A DNA stretch of 64,000 nucleotides, from contig NC_083393.1 in NCBI RefSeq assembly GCF_030864355.1, positions 1,922,001 to 1,986,000 on the forward strand. Direction: 5' to 3'. The notes under the pieces are model-generated. The model saw nothing but the letters and a program-made list of their open reading frames with translations, searched no databases and was not told the origin of the DNA. The translations under genes were made by a program, and so were the position numbers. Each line of letters begins with the position of its first letter. Within the stretch, counting starts at the first letter, position 1. The DNA is from Cutaneotrichosporon cavernicola. Taxonomy: Eukaryota; Basidiomycota; Tremellomycetes; Trichosporonales; Trichosporonaceae. Shown here in pieces: positions 11,723 to 24,090 of this stretch.

Positions 11723-12969
11723 ATGGATCTCAACCACCCGCTCCTTCAAGGAGGAGACGATCCCAAGCCCTTTCCCCTTTCCTTCCCTGCCCTAGTTCGG
11801 CTGGACCGGGCAATGTTATGTCCAATCTGCAAGGAGTTATTACAAGGTCCCGTCAGCATCGCCTGCGGCCACTCCTTCTGCTCGTCTGTACGTCTGCTAA
11901 TGATCACGGTACATAACAGCTGACAACTGTGTATCCGCGGCTCACTTACGCACGCCAAGAAATGCCCGTCCTGCGGCGAGGCAGCCAGCGAGGGGTCCAT
12001 CAGGCGGAACCGCGCACTCGAGGAGATGGTCGACGCGTGGGAGGTCGCGAGGTGAGTTCGTTGTCAATGAGTTTCTGACGGACGATTCAGGCCTCAAATC
12101 CTGGAGTTTACAACGCCACGCAAACGCGCCCGCGATGCACCTTCCTCCCGACCTTCCTCGGGACATTCGTTGAAACGTGCCCGCACTCAATCACCGAGCA
12201 AGACGGAGCCCCAGCGAATGTCGGCGGCGTCTGAAGAAATAGAGGTCGTAGCGGACTTGAGTGATGTCGAGGTGCAGGAGCTTTCTGAGAATGGTGAGCT
12301 CGCCTTGTTTTCACAAGCTTACGGCAGACGAGGCGCCATGTCCTATATGCGGATTGAAGCTCGAGATTGCCGCGATTCCAGGCCACATCGAGCGAGGGTG
12401 TCCGCCCCAAAAAGCCAAGGCGGCACCGGCAAAGACGACATGGAAGAAACTCTTCTCCGGCACAGGTGGCGGGAAGGGCAAGACGTCAGCTGCCTTAATC
12501 GCTTCGTCACTGACAGCAGGGCTGAGATGAAACGCATCGTCAAGCCGAACTACTCTCTCATCAGCATAGGGGACCTGCGTGGGCTGCTTTCGGTGAGCTA
12601 GATCGAGCGAATCGCAGCTAACAGCAGGAACACGGTCTCCCGACGACTGGCGACCGGCTCTCCCTCGAGGCGCGCTTCCAAGAGTGGACAATCCTCTATA
12701 ATGCCAACCTTGACACGTCCCATCCCGCGGCCCTTTCTGCACTGCGCGCCAAGGTCGCCAACGCGGAGGCAACGCGCCGACGCGACAGGGAGAAGGGGAG
12801 GGATGAGGAGGTCGATGCGCTCGCGAGCAAGGAGGGGCTTGCGAAGCATGTGCGCCAGCAGCGGTCCGAGTTTGAGCGGCTGCGACAGGACGTGCTGAAC
12901 CGCAAGGCGCGGAAAGAGCGCGGAGAGCCTGATGGAGATCGAGTCGACACGGCTATTGAGGTGGAGTGA
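11723..12969 (+). CDS. RAD18: RAD18 E3 ubiquitin ligase of post-replication repair
   Basis: Predicted 353-residue RING-type ubiquitin ligase; in the known pathway Rad18 works with Rad6 to monoubiquitinate PCNA at stalled forks. Exons: 11723-11887, 11930-12051, 12091-12293, 12328-12484, 12520-12592, 12628-12969, all in frame. The RING is at residues 32-69, with CPIC, CGHSFCSSC and CPSC supplying the zinc ligands. A Rad18-type UBZ4 zinc finger (CPICGL ... HIERGC) is at about 166-190, and a SAP domain (YSLISIGDLRGLLSEHGLP) at about 225-265, followed by a charged coiled tail that would hold the Rad6-binding region. The first intron (11888-11929) is odd: the zinc-ligand Cys codon that begins exon 2 is preceded by TG, not AG. 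Any AG acceptor nearby either shifts the frame into a stop or removes the RING cysteine. The rest of the gene is intact, so a pseudogene is unlikely. Confidence 0.9.
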
Positions 12970-13075
12970 GTGGCCGACCAGGTGGGCGAGCATGGGTTGA
13001 ATTGTGGGAGACATGCAGGGCAAGCGTTGGCCCAAAGCACCATTGTACACATAGCATGATGCATGGCATCCTACG
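12970..13075. other. Short convergent intergenic spacer RAD18 / SEC39
   Basis: Only 106 bp separate the two stop codons, so the 3' untranslated regions of the two genes probably overlap. No hairpin or canonical AATAAA signal is obvious. Confidence 0.5.
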
Positions 13076-16000
13076 CTACAGGATCTGCTCCCCCTCCTCA
13101 GCTCCCAGCAGCCATCCGACGCCCTTGACGAGGGCGCGTCGCGCGCCAGCCCGCACACTAGGCTCGTCCTGGACGCTATCGAAGAGTGCAGAGGCATCGC
13201 GGTCCTGCGATCGCCCACTCTCAAAGCTGCTCCTGGGTCGGTCCATGCTTCCTCGGCTGTTACGGCTAACACTCCTCTCGATGGGCGACACAATGCTCTT
13301 GGTGCTCTTAGCGCTCCCGAGGGCTGGGCTGACAGACATACCCCGCAAACTGGGGAGATTGAGGCTGGCGCCAAGGCCGTATGCCATACGTGCGGCCTGC
13401 GCGGCTCTCCTGCTCCCCAGCATTGTCTCGGTGGGCGTGCCAAAAGCGGGGAGGGAGGGTAGGGCGGGGGACGTAGGTCGCGAAGAGGGTTTGAGGAGGG
13501 ACGGGTCAGCGGCGATCTTGGCTTCGAGGCCGTGATACAAAGGTAGCATGGTGCCGACTGCGTCGGCGGGAGCGAGTGCGATAGCCTGTGCGATGAGGGC
13601 GAGGCGCGCGCCGAGGTCGGGATAAGCTGAGGAGCCGAGAGCGAGGCAGGCACGATAGGTGACATCGCGAACGGCGGCATCTGACTTGGCCTTGTCGGCT
13701 GTCTTGGTGGGTGGAGGTGCCGGCGTTGCTGCGGTGGACTCGTGTTGGTCCCATCCCCAACCGTCCCCTTCCCCCTCATCTGGTGGGTTGGAGGGCGTTT
13801 CTGTCGTGTTGGCTGAAGCTGGAGATGGGTCGTCGCCAAGATCAGGCTGGGCCATGCCTACCAGTGCGTCCACGTGTTCTCGGGCAATTTCCCAATCGTT
13901 CTGCGCCACAGCCGCATCGACCAGCATGCTGAGAACCTCTGCGCGCGGCGCGGGCTCCGTGTACCCCAGCTTCTCTGTTAGTTCCATGACTATGCCCGCA
14001 TGTCTATACGCGTCGTCGGTGCGGAGGACGCGGCGGACGAGGTCGAGCTTGTTTGGCGTGTATCGGATCTCAGCCGGAGTGAGGGTAGACAGAGCTTTGA
14101 AGGATGCGACGCGTGAGGTGGCCTGTACGAAATTCTGTTCAGCGCGGATGGCTGGTGATGATGGGGCGATTGAAAGGCTGGTGTCAGCTTGATCAAGAGA
14201 CATCGAGCTGAGAGGCAAGTGGCAGGAAGGGAGGAACGGGGGAGAGCGAACAGGAGAACAGACAGGAAGCAGCCAGGAAGTAGACGGGACGCAGACAACG
14301 TACGGACGAGAATGGACACGCGAGCAGAGAGAGGGAGGAGACAGTTGAGAGCGCAAAGGCTCAATAGAACCCATTGGAGAGAGGCGCAGTTGAGGGACCA
14401 CAGAGGAGAGAACGCAGTGGAGACACTACAGACAAAAGGCCAACTCACCACTCGTAGGCCAGCTTCATATCACCCGTGTGAATGTTACCCGTCTCGGCAC
14501 GCATGTAGAACTCCTTGGACGTCATGAGCACAACGTCCTCGAGGTCGGCGGGAGAGAAGAATCCCTCGGGTTCAAGGCGGCGAATGACCTTCTTCGCAAC
14601 GACAAAGTCTGGCGTCAACTCTAGTATCTGGAGTGCAGCTGAACTCACTACCAGCGCTCAGCAGCCCGTGCAGGAAAATACGCATGAGCTCCTCGCTCGA
14701 GAGCATGCCAAACGCGCCGCGGAGCAGCGTGTCCTCGCCGCCGCGCAGCCGGCCCATGTCCTCCCACATCCCGATCCAATGGCGTTCGTCCATCCCCTGG
14801 CCCCTGCGCACTACTTTCTCCGCGAGCGTGACCTGTTCCGTCCTCTCACGGGCGGACTGGAGCAGCGTACGCATGAGCACGCGGACGTCGTAGCGCGCCA
14901 AAATCTCCCCACTCTCGAGGTGTACGTCCAGAATGTCGAGCGCGCGTGAGAGAGACGAGAAGGGGAGCGGTTTGAAGAACCAGAAGAGGGTGCGCGCGTC
15001 GTGCGTCTCCCCCTGCACGGTTGGTCGGATGAAGGCCGCGAGGCTCTCGAGCGTCGTCTCCATCGCTTCACGGTCCGAGTCTGGATCGTCTCCACTCACG
15101 TCCCATACTGGGAGGCACTCAAAGATTGCCGACATGGTCGGCCAGGCGCTCTCCCCACTCCCGTAGAGCACGGCAAGGGCCAGGCGCGCAACCGTCTGGT
15201 CGTCCTTGATCAGGCGCTGCGCTGCGGCAAGTGTCGCCTTGCTCGCCTCAAAACACGACAGTGCTAGGTGTAGGGATAGATCCAAAATCGCACCGTTGAG
15301 CATACGCTCAACGAGTCCTTTGTCGGCCTCGCCCGCCCGCTCCGCACGGCTCTCGAGTACGTAGAGATAGGGCAAGACGAGGCGGCGGATGTCACCGACA
15401 ACGGTGGTTGGGGTTGAATTGTGGAGGTACGCACGCACTATCGCTTCAGGCTCCGCCGCTCTCCAGGTGGAGAGGTTCCAATGGGCCAGCTCGGTCGGGG
15501 TGAGATTTCCGTCGTAGATCAACCTGCTGAGCAGGCTGAGATCCTCGCCAATAATGTCGAGGCCGGGCACGCCGAGCGCAGCACCGTGTTGCACCCACGC
15601 GAGCTGGGCGTCAAGGAGGCCGAGCGTGTCAAGGCGACCAACGCGAGAGGCATACCACGCGCTCAGGCTGTCGCTGGATAACGGCTCGGGATGGGCGGGA
15701 GGGAGTAGTGTCGCAGGCGGGGGGTTGAGCGCATACAGTCCATACTTTGTGGCAAGAGCGTCGAGGAGGCTGGTCTCGGGATCGAGCCTGCCAGTCGGCC
15801 AACGCTCGTGCTCACTGTCCTCCCACACACCGGGGAGGAGGGTCTGTACGTCGTCCTCAGCTGGGCTCACCCAACCAGGGATCGCCTCGACAATCGCCAG
15901 ACGGTACGGGTACAGGTCGGAGCCGTGGCGCTGACACACAATGCGGAGGGGCCGCACGTCGGCGAGCGTCGCCAGGTTGAGAGCGGACAACGTGATGGGC

Positions 16001-16662
16001 TGGAGGATGAATGTGCTGGGGTCTATTGGCGGCTCGGTCTCCGGGAGGGGAGCGACAGGTGGAGGCGGTGTGGGAGGGTAAGACTCGTCCTTATCGGCCC
16101 AGGGGTCGTCGAGCATGGGCGGCACATCTTCCTCGTCGGAATCTCCCCAGGGATCGTCGAGCTCGATATCTTCGACTTTGGGCGTTTTCGTCGCGGTTGA
16201 AATGGTCTTGGACGCCGCGCGTGGGGGATAGGAGGTATCGTATGTATCCAGTCGCCGGCGAGCCTGTGTGAGGATGGCGAGGGCACGCACGGCGTCCCGG
16301 CGCGCACTGTCCACCGCGGCCGCGGCGGCCTCGTACACATCTTCCATGCCCCATCCTTCCCAACCACCTGAGGACTTGGGGATGCCCTCGAGACGGGCAC
16401 GCACGTCGCCCTCGAAGAGAACGGTCTCTTCTTCTCCCGCTGCCAGCCCCGAGTCGATTACACACCGCAGCAGGACCTGGTCGTACAATCTCCCGCTGAG
16501 GATTAGGTTGGCGGCTGTGATGAGCCGCACAACTGAGGGAAGAGCATCGAGTGAGGCGAGGACGACCTCAGTCGTGAGGGCGCGGACTGGGCCAGAGAGA
16601 AGTTGGACGGGGTCGAGAAGATGGTATGTCGAGCTCGAGGCGACGGGGCCCGAGTCGTCCAT
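13076..16662 (-). CDS. SEC39: Sec39-domain protein (Dsl1 tethering complex, Golgi-to-ER retrograde traffic)
   Basis: Predicted 1,091-residue helical protein from three exons on the minus strand: 16662-14649, 14608-14449 and 14177-13076. The segments read as a Sec39/NAG-type solenoid: LYDQVLLRCVIDSGLA near residue 60, an acidic low-complexity insert with repeated DDPW (about 155-215), helical repeats, then GNFVVAKKVIRRLEP and, across the last junction, LAYECLSIAPSSP followed by FVQATSRVASF. Yeast Sec39 with Dsl1 and Tip20 tethers COPI vesicles at the ER. Without the last intron the C-terminal part would look like a separate gene; the phase (TG|C) and the restored motif argue for one gene. That intron is 271 nt, far longer than its neighbours. 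The C-terminal 120 residues are Ser/Arg-rich and probably regulatory. The assignment rests on motif resemblance, not an alignment. Confidence 0.78.
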
Positions 16663-19338
16663 CGTTGGTGTGTGGTGGTTGGGTTTCAGATCGCAAGGAG
16701 GCGCTCATGTTCGTTGTGCTTCACTTCACGTCATAGCACCGCCGTATTTGATCCTCCCTTTAACAGATCTCTCACGGTCGATGTATGCCACCTCCACCTT
16801 TCATGTTCACTTCCACGAGTGGAGGTGAGGCCTCTCTGTCGTACATCGTTGACACGTCATGTATTCGTGGGCCGTTGTAAACATGGTGCCGTCAACGACA
16901 CCACAAGAGGACGATGGTGCAGCACATGTGAGTTTGTATCTGCCGAGGGAGTATGTGGTTCGAACCTCTCACTTCATGTCTTTAACCTCCCTCTGAAGCA
17001 ACTTGTAGATGCCACTGCCGCCGGCATGAGCAATCCTCCGTTCAACCCGCTGGGCGTCAAGTAAATGGTGGCGCCATTGCCGGACGAGATCAGGTCCCAG
17101 GCGTTCGCCATCGTGATTGATGGGAAAGGGTGTGGATCAATTGAGAACGTCACCCCCCCACGATCGTCGTGGCGCCTTGTCATCAGCATATGATTAGCAT
17201 ATTTTGATTATAGACTTGCTTGTGACAGCATGACAGAATTCATCCATACCAATACACACACACTCACCCCTAACACCGGTTTATTTGATCGACATGCGTC
17301 GTCCAGTGCCTCCAGCAGTGACTGAGTTGAGTTTACAAGTACTCTGTACCGCACTTGACTCGAGCGTGACATATGTCGCAACAAACAGTACTTGCAGTAC
17401 GTAGGCTGTATCCAAACATGAACGCGCGTTTCTCGAATTCTCGCTTGTATTAGATTTGTAGAGTACAGTACGAGCAGGATGGTCGTGTGATTGTGTGAGC
17501 GCCACCCCAACCAGCCCTCCACACTGTTTTGGACCCCTTTGGGTGCGACGCGAGGGACGTGACGCGTCGTTTAGTTTAGTGTGTTAGTAGAGCTAGTAGA
17601 GGGAAAGGTGGGGGGTAGATTCAAGTAAAGTTTAAACATCTGTCCACTTTCAGTCCAGGGCACCCAAGGAACCGGGCTCAAAGGGGTAGAGGTTAGGGAG
17701 CAGGGAGCAGGGTGAATGGGAATATTCACCCATCTGACGAGATTTTGCGTAACACATTTTACCTGAGTCTACGGGGACAAGATTTCTCCTGTTGCTGCCT
17801 GCATGCCCGTCTTCAAGTATCATGACCCTGACCAAGTGGTGATCCTTTGCACATCCTGCCCTGATCATCCGACAAATCCCTTTAGGTCCCTTTGAATCCG
17901 TGGACGCCACCCCCCACTGCAGCTGGCGGGCATGGCGGGGGAGACCTGATCCGTAACCTAAAGGAAGGAACACACATTGGTTGGTACATTGGTACACTGG
18001 TACACTGTTGACTGGAACATGGTTCTGTTGGGCTCAATCGGACACGACGCGCTCTCATTATCCTCAGCACAGTACAGTAAACACTATTCTATTGCCGGGT
18101 TCCCTAGAACCTAGAACTCTTAGAACAAGCATGCAGACAAAGTTGGTCGTCTTGTGCCTCAGTGATTGGTGAAACCGTGTCGGCGGCAGTTGCTTTCAGA
18201 GCTGCCGGTTAGAGCATCAGAGTGACGAGGAAATCGACACCCAGTTGTCAGCTTGACGGTTAACAAGGACTGGCGTGACCCTCCCGGCCTCCCTCTACTT
18301 CCCTACCTTCCTCCTTCCTCCCTATAGTACCCTTTACTTGATCTTAGTTTTTGGTGGCCAAGTCCTCACTGGAGATCTGGAAAGCAGAGTGGCCACACGT
18401 CCACCCACCACACAACCCATCTTGTCAACAACACGACCTCCCCTTTCCACTTGACCAAACCAGTCCTCATTACACCCGCATCGTTGTCGACATCTCTCAA
18501 ACGCCCGTTCACATTGTCCATACAGCATACCACCGCTTTCATTCCATAATCCCCGAGGGACGCGCGGTTTTCGAAGAGCGCCACCACACCATTTTTCAGG
18601 TCTTGTCACACAAACGCCTCCCTCTTGTGCCTCGGCAAGGTCAGACGCCATTTACCCAAGTCAGGTTGGGTCACGTCTCCTCCCCGCGCCTGTTTCAAAC
18701 CCGCCCGACTTTCCTCCACAACCACACATACGGATACGACGTACCCACCTTCTCCCACTCGAGGCTTACTCTTACGACCTACGAGGTCCTGTCTCCTTCT
18801 TCTCGTCATCGCATCCAACTTGCAACTGGACCGTCGCACACGCTCGTTCGCATTTTCGTGTGTACTCGTCTCACCAAACCCCATTTCACCGCCGAGTCAA
18901 CGACTTTCAACCTTGTCGCCTGGCCTTGCTACCCCTCCTTTGTGATCACTCGCCGTTGGCCAACTCTGCTTTGCTGGATCAAGCAACTGGCAACTGGGTC
19001 GACACTCCATTCCGCGCGCGTAACGGTCCACGGTCCACACGGATCACGGATCACGGAGGGTCCTCTGCGACCTTGATTACCCTTGAACCCGTACAATTCA
19101 CCCTTCAACTCCTCAAACTCATCCCATCGGATCCTCTGGTCTGAATCCTCAATACTCGTCGCGCCACTTGCACGCGCGTGTTGAACTAGCTAGTCGATTG
19201 TTGGTCCCTGATCCAGCTAGACCCTTTCCTTGGTCGGCGCGCTCTGACCACGTCCTCGTCGTCCACTCAACTCCATCTTTGAGTCTTGACTTTGGGCAAT
19301 AGTGTGTCCGTTCGCGATCAAGCACGACCCAACCACTA

Positions 19339-19373
19339 CCCAACCCATCCCATCCCATCCCATCCATCCCATC
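19339..19373 (+). repeat. CCCAT short tandem repeat in the kinase leader
   Basis: Several copies of CCCAT with one imperfect unit lie in a pyrimidine-rich tract just upstream of the kinase start. Confidence 0.7.
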
Positions 19374-19420
19374 CTCTCAAACTCGCAGGCACGCGTCACA
19401 CTCCTGTAAGTCATTCACTC

Positions 19421-19462
19421 ATTCTCATTCTCATTCTCATTCTCATTCTCATTCTCATTCTC
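19421..19462 (+). repeat. ATTCTC hexanucleotide microsatellite, seven copies
   Basis: Seven perfect ATTCTC units in a row within the long pyrimidine-rich leader of the kinase gene. The tract would be length-variable and could affect transcription start choice or leader structure. Confidence 0.9.
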
Positions 19463-19888
19463 CTCCCCTCACCTCTCTCCACCTTCCTCCCACGTCCCAC
19501 TGGTCTGGCCGCCGCATCATCACCTGTCCCCACCCTCCCTTCCTTCGTGTCGATCAGTACACACCCCACCTACCACCGCCCCAACACAACCCGTCTCCTT
19601 CCTCGGTGCAACCGGGCCGGCACGCCCCACCACACGCCCCAGCTCCCCTCTCACACACCCGTTCCCTTTGGCCACATTGCGCTCCTCGTCTTGGGCCCCT
19701 GCCTCCCAGCTCTCAACGCGCCCCAGCTTGTGCTGACGCTTATGGCTTCCCAGCGCGCGCATCTGTTTAGTTGAACACACGCTCTAGACGTCTCGCCATC
19801 CCTATCAAGCCCTCCGTCTTGACGGACACCATCAACACACCCAACCCTGGCTGGCTGCGTAACCAGTACGCGTAGTCCGGTTCTCTTG

Positions 19889-22800
19889 ATGACTTCCGTC
19901 CTTCCATCTTACCCCATGTCCGACCCATTCGCAGCGCCATCACGCGGGCGCGCGTCGATGGACGTCCCGCCTTCTACGCGGTATCCAACACCACCTTTCT
20001 CGCCTCCCACTGGGCCCCAGATGATGATGGCTGGCTCTGTGCCTCTGCACGCGTTACCCTCGACAGCATCAACAAGAGCCTCTGTTTCATCACAACGACC
20101 CCAGACAATGCACGGTGCAGCCTACTCTTCCATCACAGACGAGTTTGGACAATACCTTCCCCCAGCTGGACCTTCATCGTCTCGTTCCCATCGCTCCAGC
20201 AACGCTCCAACCATGCCTCTTCCGTTTGTTGAAGCCATGTCTCAATCGCACTCGTCCTCTGGCTACGAGCCGACTGCGCAGCAGCGTAAGAGGCAGTCGC
20301 ACAACCCAACTGCTATTGCCCACTCGTCGCCACCAAAGGCAGAGTACCTTTCAGACGAGTACGTCCTCCACCCCTCGGTCCACGCCTACAAGCAGGCCCA
20401 CCCAGGTCGCCCCATGATCGCTCTGGGCAACTACATTCTTCTGCAGACATTGGGTGAGGGCGAGTTCGGCAAGGTCAAGCTCGGTGTCCACAGTGAATTT
20501 GGCGTCGAGGTCGCGATCAAACTCATCCGTCGTGGGCAATTGGAGACGGAGGCCAGCAGGGCAAACAAGGTCGAACGGGAGATTGAGGTGTTGAGGGTAG
20601 GTGTCTGATCGGAATGGGCTTGCTGACCCTCGCAGCAACTCAAGCACCCCAACATTGTGCGCATGTTAGATGTCATTGACACGGCCAAGTACATCGGCAT
20701 CGTTCTCGAGTTTGCAGGAGGTGAGTGAGAAATGTGGCACAGCTGACGGCAGGTGGAGAGCTGTTCGACTATATCCTGGCCAACCGCTATCTGAAGGAAA
20801 AGGACGCGTCGCGTCTCTTTGCGCAGCTCATCTCTGGTGTCGACTACCTGCACCAGAAGCACATTGTACACCGCGACCTCAAGCTGGAGAACCTGTTGCT
20901 GGATCGCCACCGCAACATCATCATCACTGACTTTGGGTTTGCGAACGCTTTCGAGCGTGAGGGCGACGATCTCATGGCCACCAGCTGCGGCAGTCCGTGT
21001 TATGCTGCACCAGAGCTCGTCGTGTCGGAAGGTCTGTACGTTGGCACAGCAGTCGATGTTTGGTCGTGCGGTGTCATCCTCTACGCCATGCTCTCCGGCT
21101 ACCTCCCTTACGACGACGACCCGGAAAACCCGGACGGTGACAACATCAACCTGCTCTACAAGTACATCATGAGCACGCCTCTCAACTTCCCTGACCACAT
21201 GTCGCGGATGGCTATGGACCTGCTCCTCATGATGCTTGTTCCCAACCCGCAGGACCGCTGCAACATTCCCCAGATCGAGGTGCATCCTTGGCTAGATGCC
21301 CACCAGTCCGTCTTTGACAGGTCAGTCGAGGAGCACGAGCGGGTCTTCACCGAGAACATGCAGAGGAAGAGTCAGGCGGCTAAGCGGGATCTCGCCCATC
21401 GCCGTCGACTTCAGCAGGAGGCCAAGCTCGTCAAAGCCTTCCAGCGCAGTCACAGCACGGCCCCTGGCGCGAGCGGTCTGCTCGACGACCACCGGCGCTC
21501 CAGAGACCAGCGACACCGCAGTGCTCTCCCTACGACGTCGACTGTTCCCGACTACCTCTACAATGCTGGCCACCGTGATCGGTTCCCGAACCTGGAACCC
21601 CGCAACGAGCAGGACTACCGCGATCATCCTGCTCCGTCTGCGGTCCCATCGCTGGCGCTTCCCCCATTGCCATTGCACGAGCCGGTCTCTGAACCGCAGT
21701 CGTCGATTGGACCCACAACTCCTCCGCAAACCCCTCCCAGACCACGCACCACCTCTGCTCACTGTCTCAACACTCCTGAGCGGGAGATGGCGGAGCCAGT
21801 TACCCCGCCATTCAGGGGATCGACGGAGGCCCGGACGCCTATGTCGGCCAACAAGAACCGCCATACGATCCAGGTCGAGTATGACGGTGACAAGGGATGG
21901 GAGAACTTCAAGAATCTACAGCCGACGATCACGAAGCCGAGCGACATTATCGACCCTCCTCCTGCGAAGCCCATCAATGTTGCCCAGGCTGGTGACATGG
22001 AGGTCGAGTCGACGTCGGAAGTGGACTCAAAGATGGAGTCCCGCACCAACACTCCTCTGACAACTGACGGGCTCGGCCTTGTGGCTACACCCGCTATTGC
22101 ATCATCGATCCGCAAGTCGCACGATCAGATTGATGCCGGCCTCAACGAGCCCATCGCCGTCAAGGCCGAGCCTGAAACAACCCAGACCGAGGAGAAGACA
22201 GCTGAGCACAAGGTTGCCAATGCTGCAGACGAGCCCATGTCCGAGACCGCTGCGCCTCCCCCTCGGCCACCCCGCCGATCACCATCCATCCCTCAGACGC
22301 CATCGAAGCGTGCGCGTGAGGGCGACGTCGACGATCTTCCAGCGGTCACTACGCCGAGAGCGACAATTGCCTCGGAGAGCCAGGTCCCTACCCCCAAGGC
22401 GGAGACTCGCCCTCAGATGGTATCCCCTTCCCTACCGCCGGGTGCAGCCACCCCCAAAGTTCAGCCTTCCGGCACGCTTCCCGGCATCGTGGCTTCGACA
22501 CGGCCTCCGAAGCGCGATCGCGCCACTCGCCGCGGCATGGGGATGTCGCTGGACAAGTTCGGTCTTGCCAAGCTTCTGGGCCAGGCGCAAGCTCCCGCTT
22601 CTTCGCGTCCGTCGTACATACCCGTGTCGCAGCATAACAAGAGTCACTCCGTTGCCCTCACCTCGTCGTCGATGGCACCACCAGCTCCTCCCAGTTCAGC
22701 CGACAGGAAGGCACGGCGCAAGACGGTGCAACTCATGAACCCCAGTAGCCGCAACTCGACTCCTGACATCATCTCCTCACGTGCTTCGCACACGTCGAGC

Positions 22801-24090
22801 TCCTCCAACAAGGGCGTGGTCATTGGCCCTCAGGGCATCCAACCACGCCCTTCGCAGGACCACCAAAGCAACACGTCTGTCATTACGGTGGACGCGTTCG
22901 GAGATTCGCAGGTTCAGCGGACGGCGTCGAGCAGTGCGGCTAAGAGGGTCATGGACTGGTTCAGACGCAAGTCGCTCGCCAAGGACACCTTGAGCACCAT
23001 CAAGTCTGGAAGTACCCGTGCCGACTCGATATCCAGCTCTGCTAGCCGTCCATCCATCACTGCCGACCGCGGCTATGTCCACGTCACCGCACCTGCCAAC
23101 GCGGGCGAGCAGCCGAAGTCGATAGTCCGCGACGAGAGCGTAAACCCTCTCACCGACAGCCCATCGATCGTTGTCAGCGACTCAACACCGCAGTCTAAGT
23201 CTCCCGAGCGCAAGGAGACCACCCGTCGCAAGCAGCCCGAGTCTCGACAGTCTTCAGTGCCGTCTCCTGAGAAGCGTGTTCCCCTCGCTCCTGCCAACGG
23301 CAAGGCGAATGTTGACAAAACGCTCCTCTCGCCCGAGGCCGGGGCGCTTCCGACTCGGTCCAAGTCTGTCCGCGTGCGTAACGCGCCATCGACTGCCGCC
23401 GCTCTCGTCAACCCGCAGCATGTGGCGGACGCGAGCCAACAGGTCAACGGCACGCTCTCGGTAGAAGACAGCAAGATGCGCGTCCACAGCGGCCTCGTCG
23501 ACCAATCAGTGCTCACATCTCGTCCGCCAAAGGAGGTCATGGCGGAAGTCATCCGTGTTCTCCACGGCATGGGCATGGACGCCAAGCAGGAGGCAGACTA
23601 CCGTCTTCGTTGCACACGTGTCCGTCGCCGCAAGGCCGGTCCCACAACGGGATTATCGACCGGGGCCGCAGGCCTGGGAACCATCGCCCTCGTTCAGGCC
23701 TCGAACAAGAACGGTGATGGTCGGTCTCTCCCTTCGAGCGGCTCTGGCGGCCTCTCGGGCCTGAAGGGTATGCTCCTCCGTCGGGGTAGTTCGTACTCGT
23801 CTTACAGCTCACACGCGCTCGCCCGCAGCGAAAGCGACCTGTTCGCATCCACGTCGCCCTCGACCACCCCCCAGCTTGCATCACCGAACCTCGGCCCTGC
23901 ACCTGAGCCGGTTTACGGCGAGCACGCGATCGACAACGGCGACGAGGTCAAGTTTGTGGTCGAGCTATGCCGCATCAAGAACCTGCAGGGGTTGTACCTC
24001 CTACGTATCAAGCGTCTCCGCGGCTCGGTCTGGGCGTTCAAGTTCATCTACCAGACAATTGTCGACCGCTGCGAGACTCTCACGCACTAG
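19889..24090 (+). CDS. Kin4-like Ser/Thr protein kinase (CAMKL group) with C-terminal KA1-like tail
   Basis: Predicted 1,376-residue kinase from exons 19889-20596, 20636-20720 and 20753-24090. The kinase domain (about residues 182-450) has a glycine loop [11 protein letters not shown], the VAIKLI lysine, [14 protein letters not shown] and SPCYAAPE, so it should be active. The [11 protein letters not shown] start and the insert [11 protein letters not shown] match the fungal Kin4/Frk1 (Ppk1) branch of the Snf1-like kinases, in which yeast Kin4 is a spindle-position checkpoint kinase. About 700 Pro/Ser/Thr-rich residues follow, and then conserved blocks at about 1,175-1,225 and 1,335-1,376; the latter ([23 protein letters not shown]) looks like a KA1 membrane-binding domain. 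The ATG at 19889 is the first in a frame without upstream stops of interest. The gene has an unusually long pyrimidine-rich leader. Kinase identity is firm, the Kin4 subfamily less so. Confidence 0.85.

Larger units (their letters stand above)
16663..19888. other. Long intergenic and leader region between SEC39 and the Kin4-like kinase
   Basis: This 3.2-kb stretch has no convincing large gene. 16663-16830 should carry the SEC39 promoter and contains CCACCTCCACCTT (16788-16800) facing AGTGGAGGTGAGG (16818-16830), the motif also seen upstream of UTP20 and NRAMP. A tiny spliced reading frame at 16885-17064 is discussed in the findings. 17200-18340 is relatively AT-rich with short direct repeats such as GGTACATTGGTACACTGGTACACTG (about 17984-18008). 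18340-19888 is strongly pyrimidine-rich and probably transcribed as the kinase leader; the open frame at 18351-19076 reflects this composition and has no domain character. Confidence 0.55.

Noticed and set aside
10976..11749. 257-codon minus-strand frame
   Set aside because: Antisense to the methyltransferase exon and its 3' region, with no domain character.
12598..13839. 413-codon minus-strand frame
   Set aside because: It spans antisense RAD18, the spacer, and an alternative frame of SEC39; the composition is Pro/Ser/Arg-rich shadow.
16945..16965. GGTTCGAACC resembling a tRNA T-loop
   Set aside because: The flanking bases do not form a 5-bp T-stem and no acceptor, D or anticodon arms can be built on either strand.
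16974..17189. Minus-strand small frame with MANAWDLISSGNG
   Set aside because: It overlaps the opposite-strand microprotein candidate, has no good splice or start context and no recognised similarity.
18351..19076. 241-codon plus-strand frame in the kinase leader
   Set aside because: It lies in pyrimidine-rich leader DNA, is rich in His/Thr/Pro/Ser from composition alone, and shows no domain or splicing signals.
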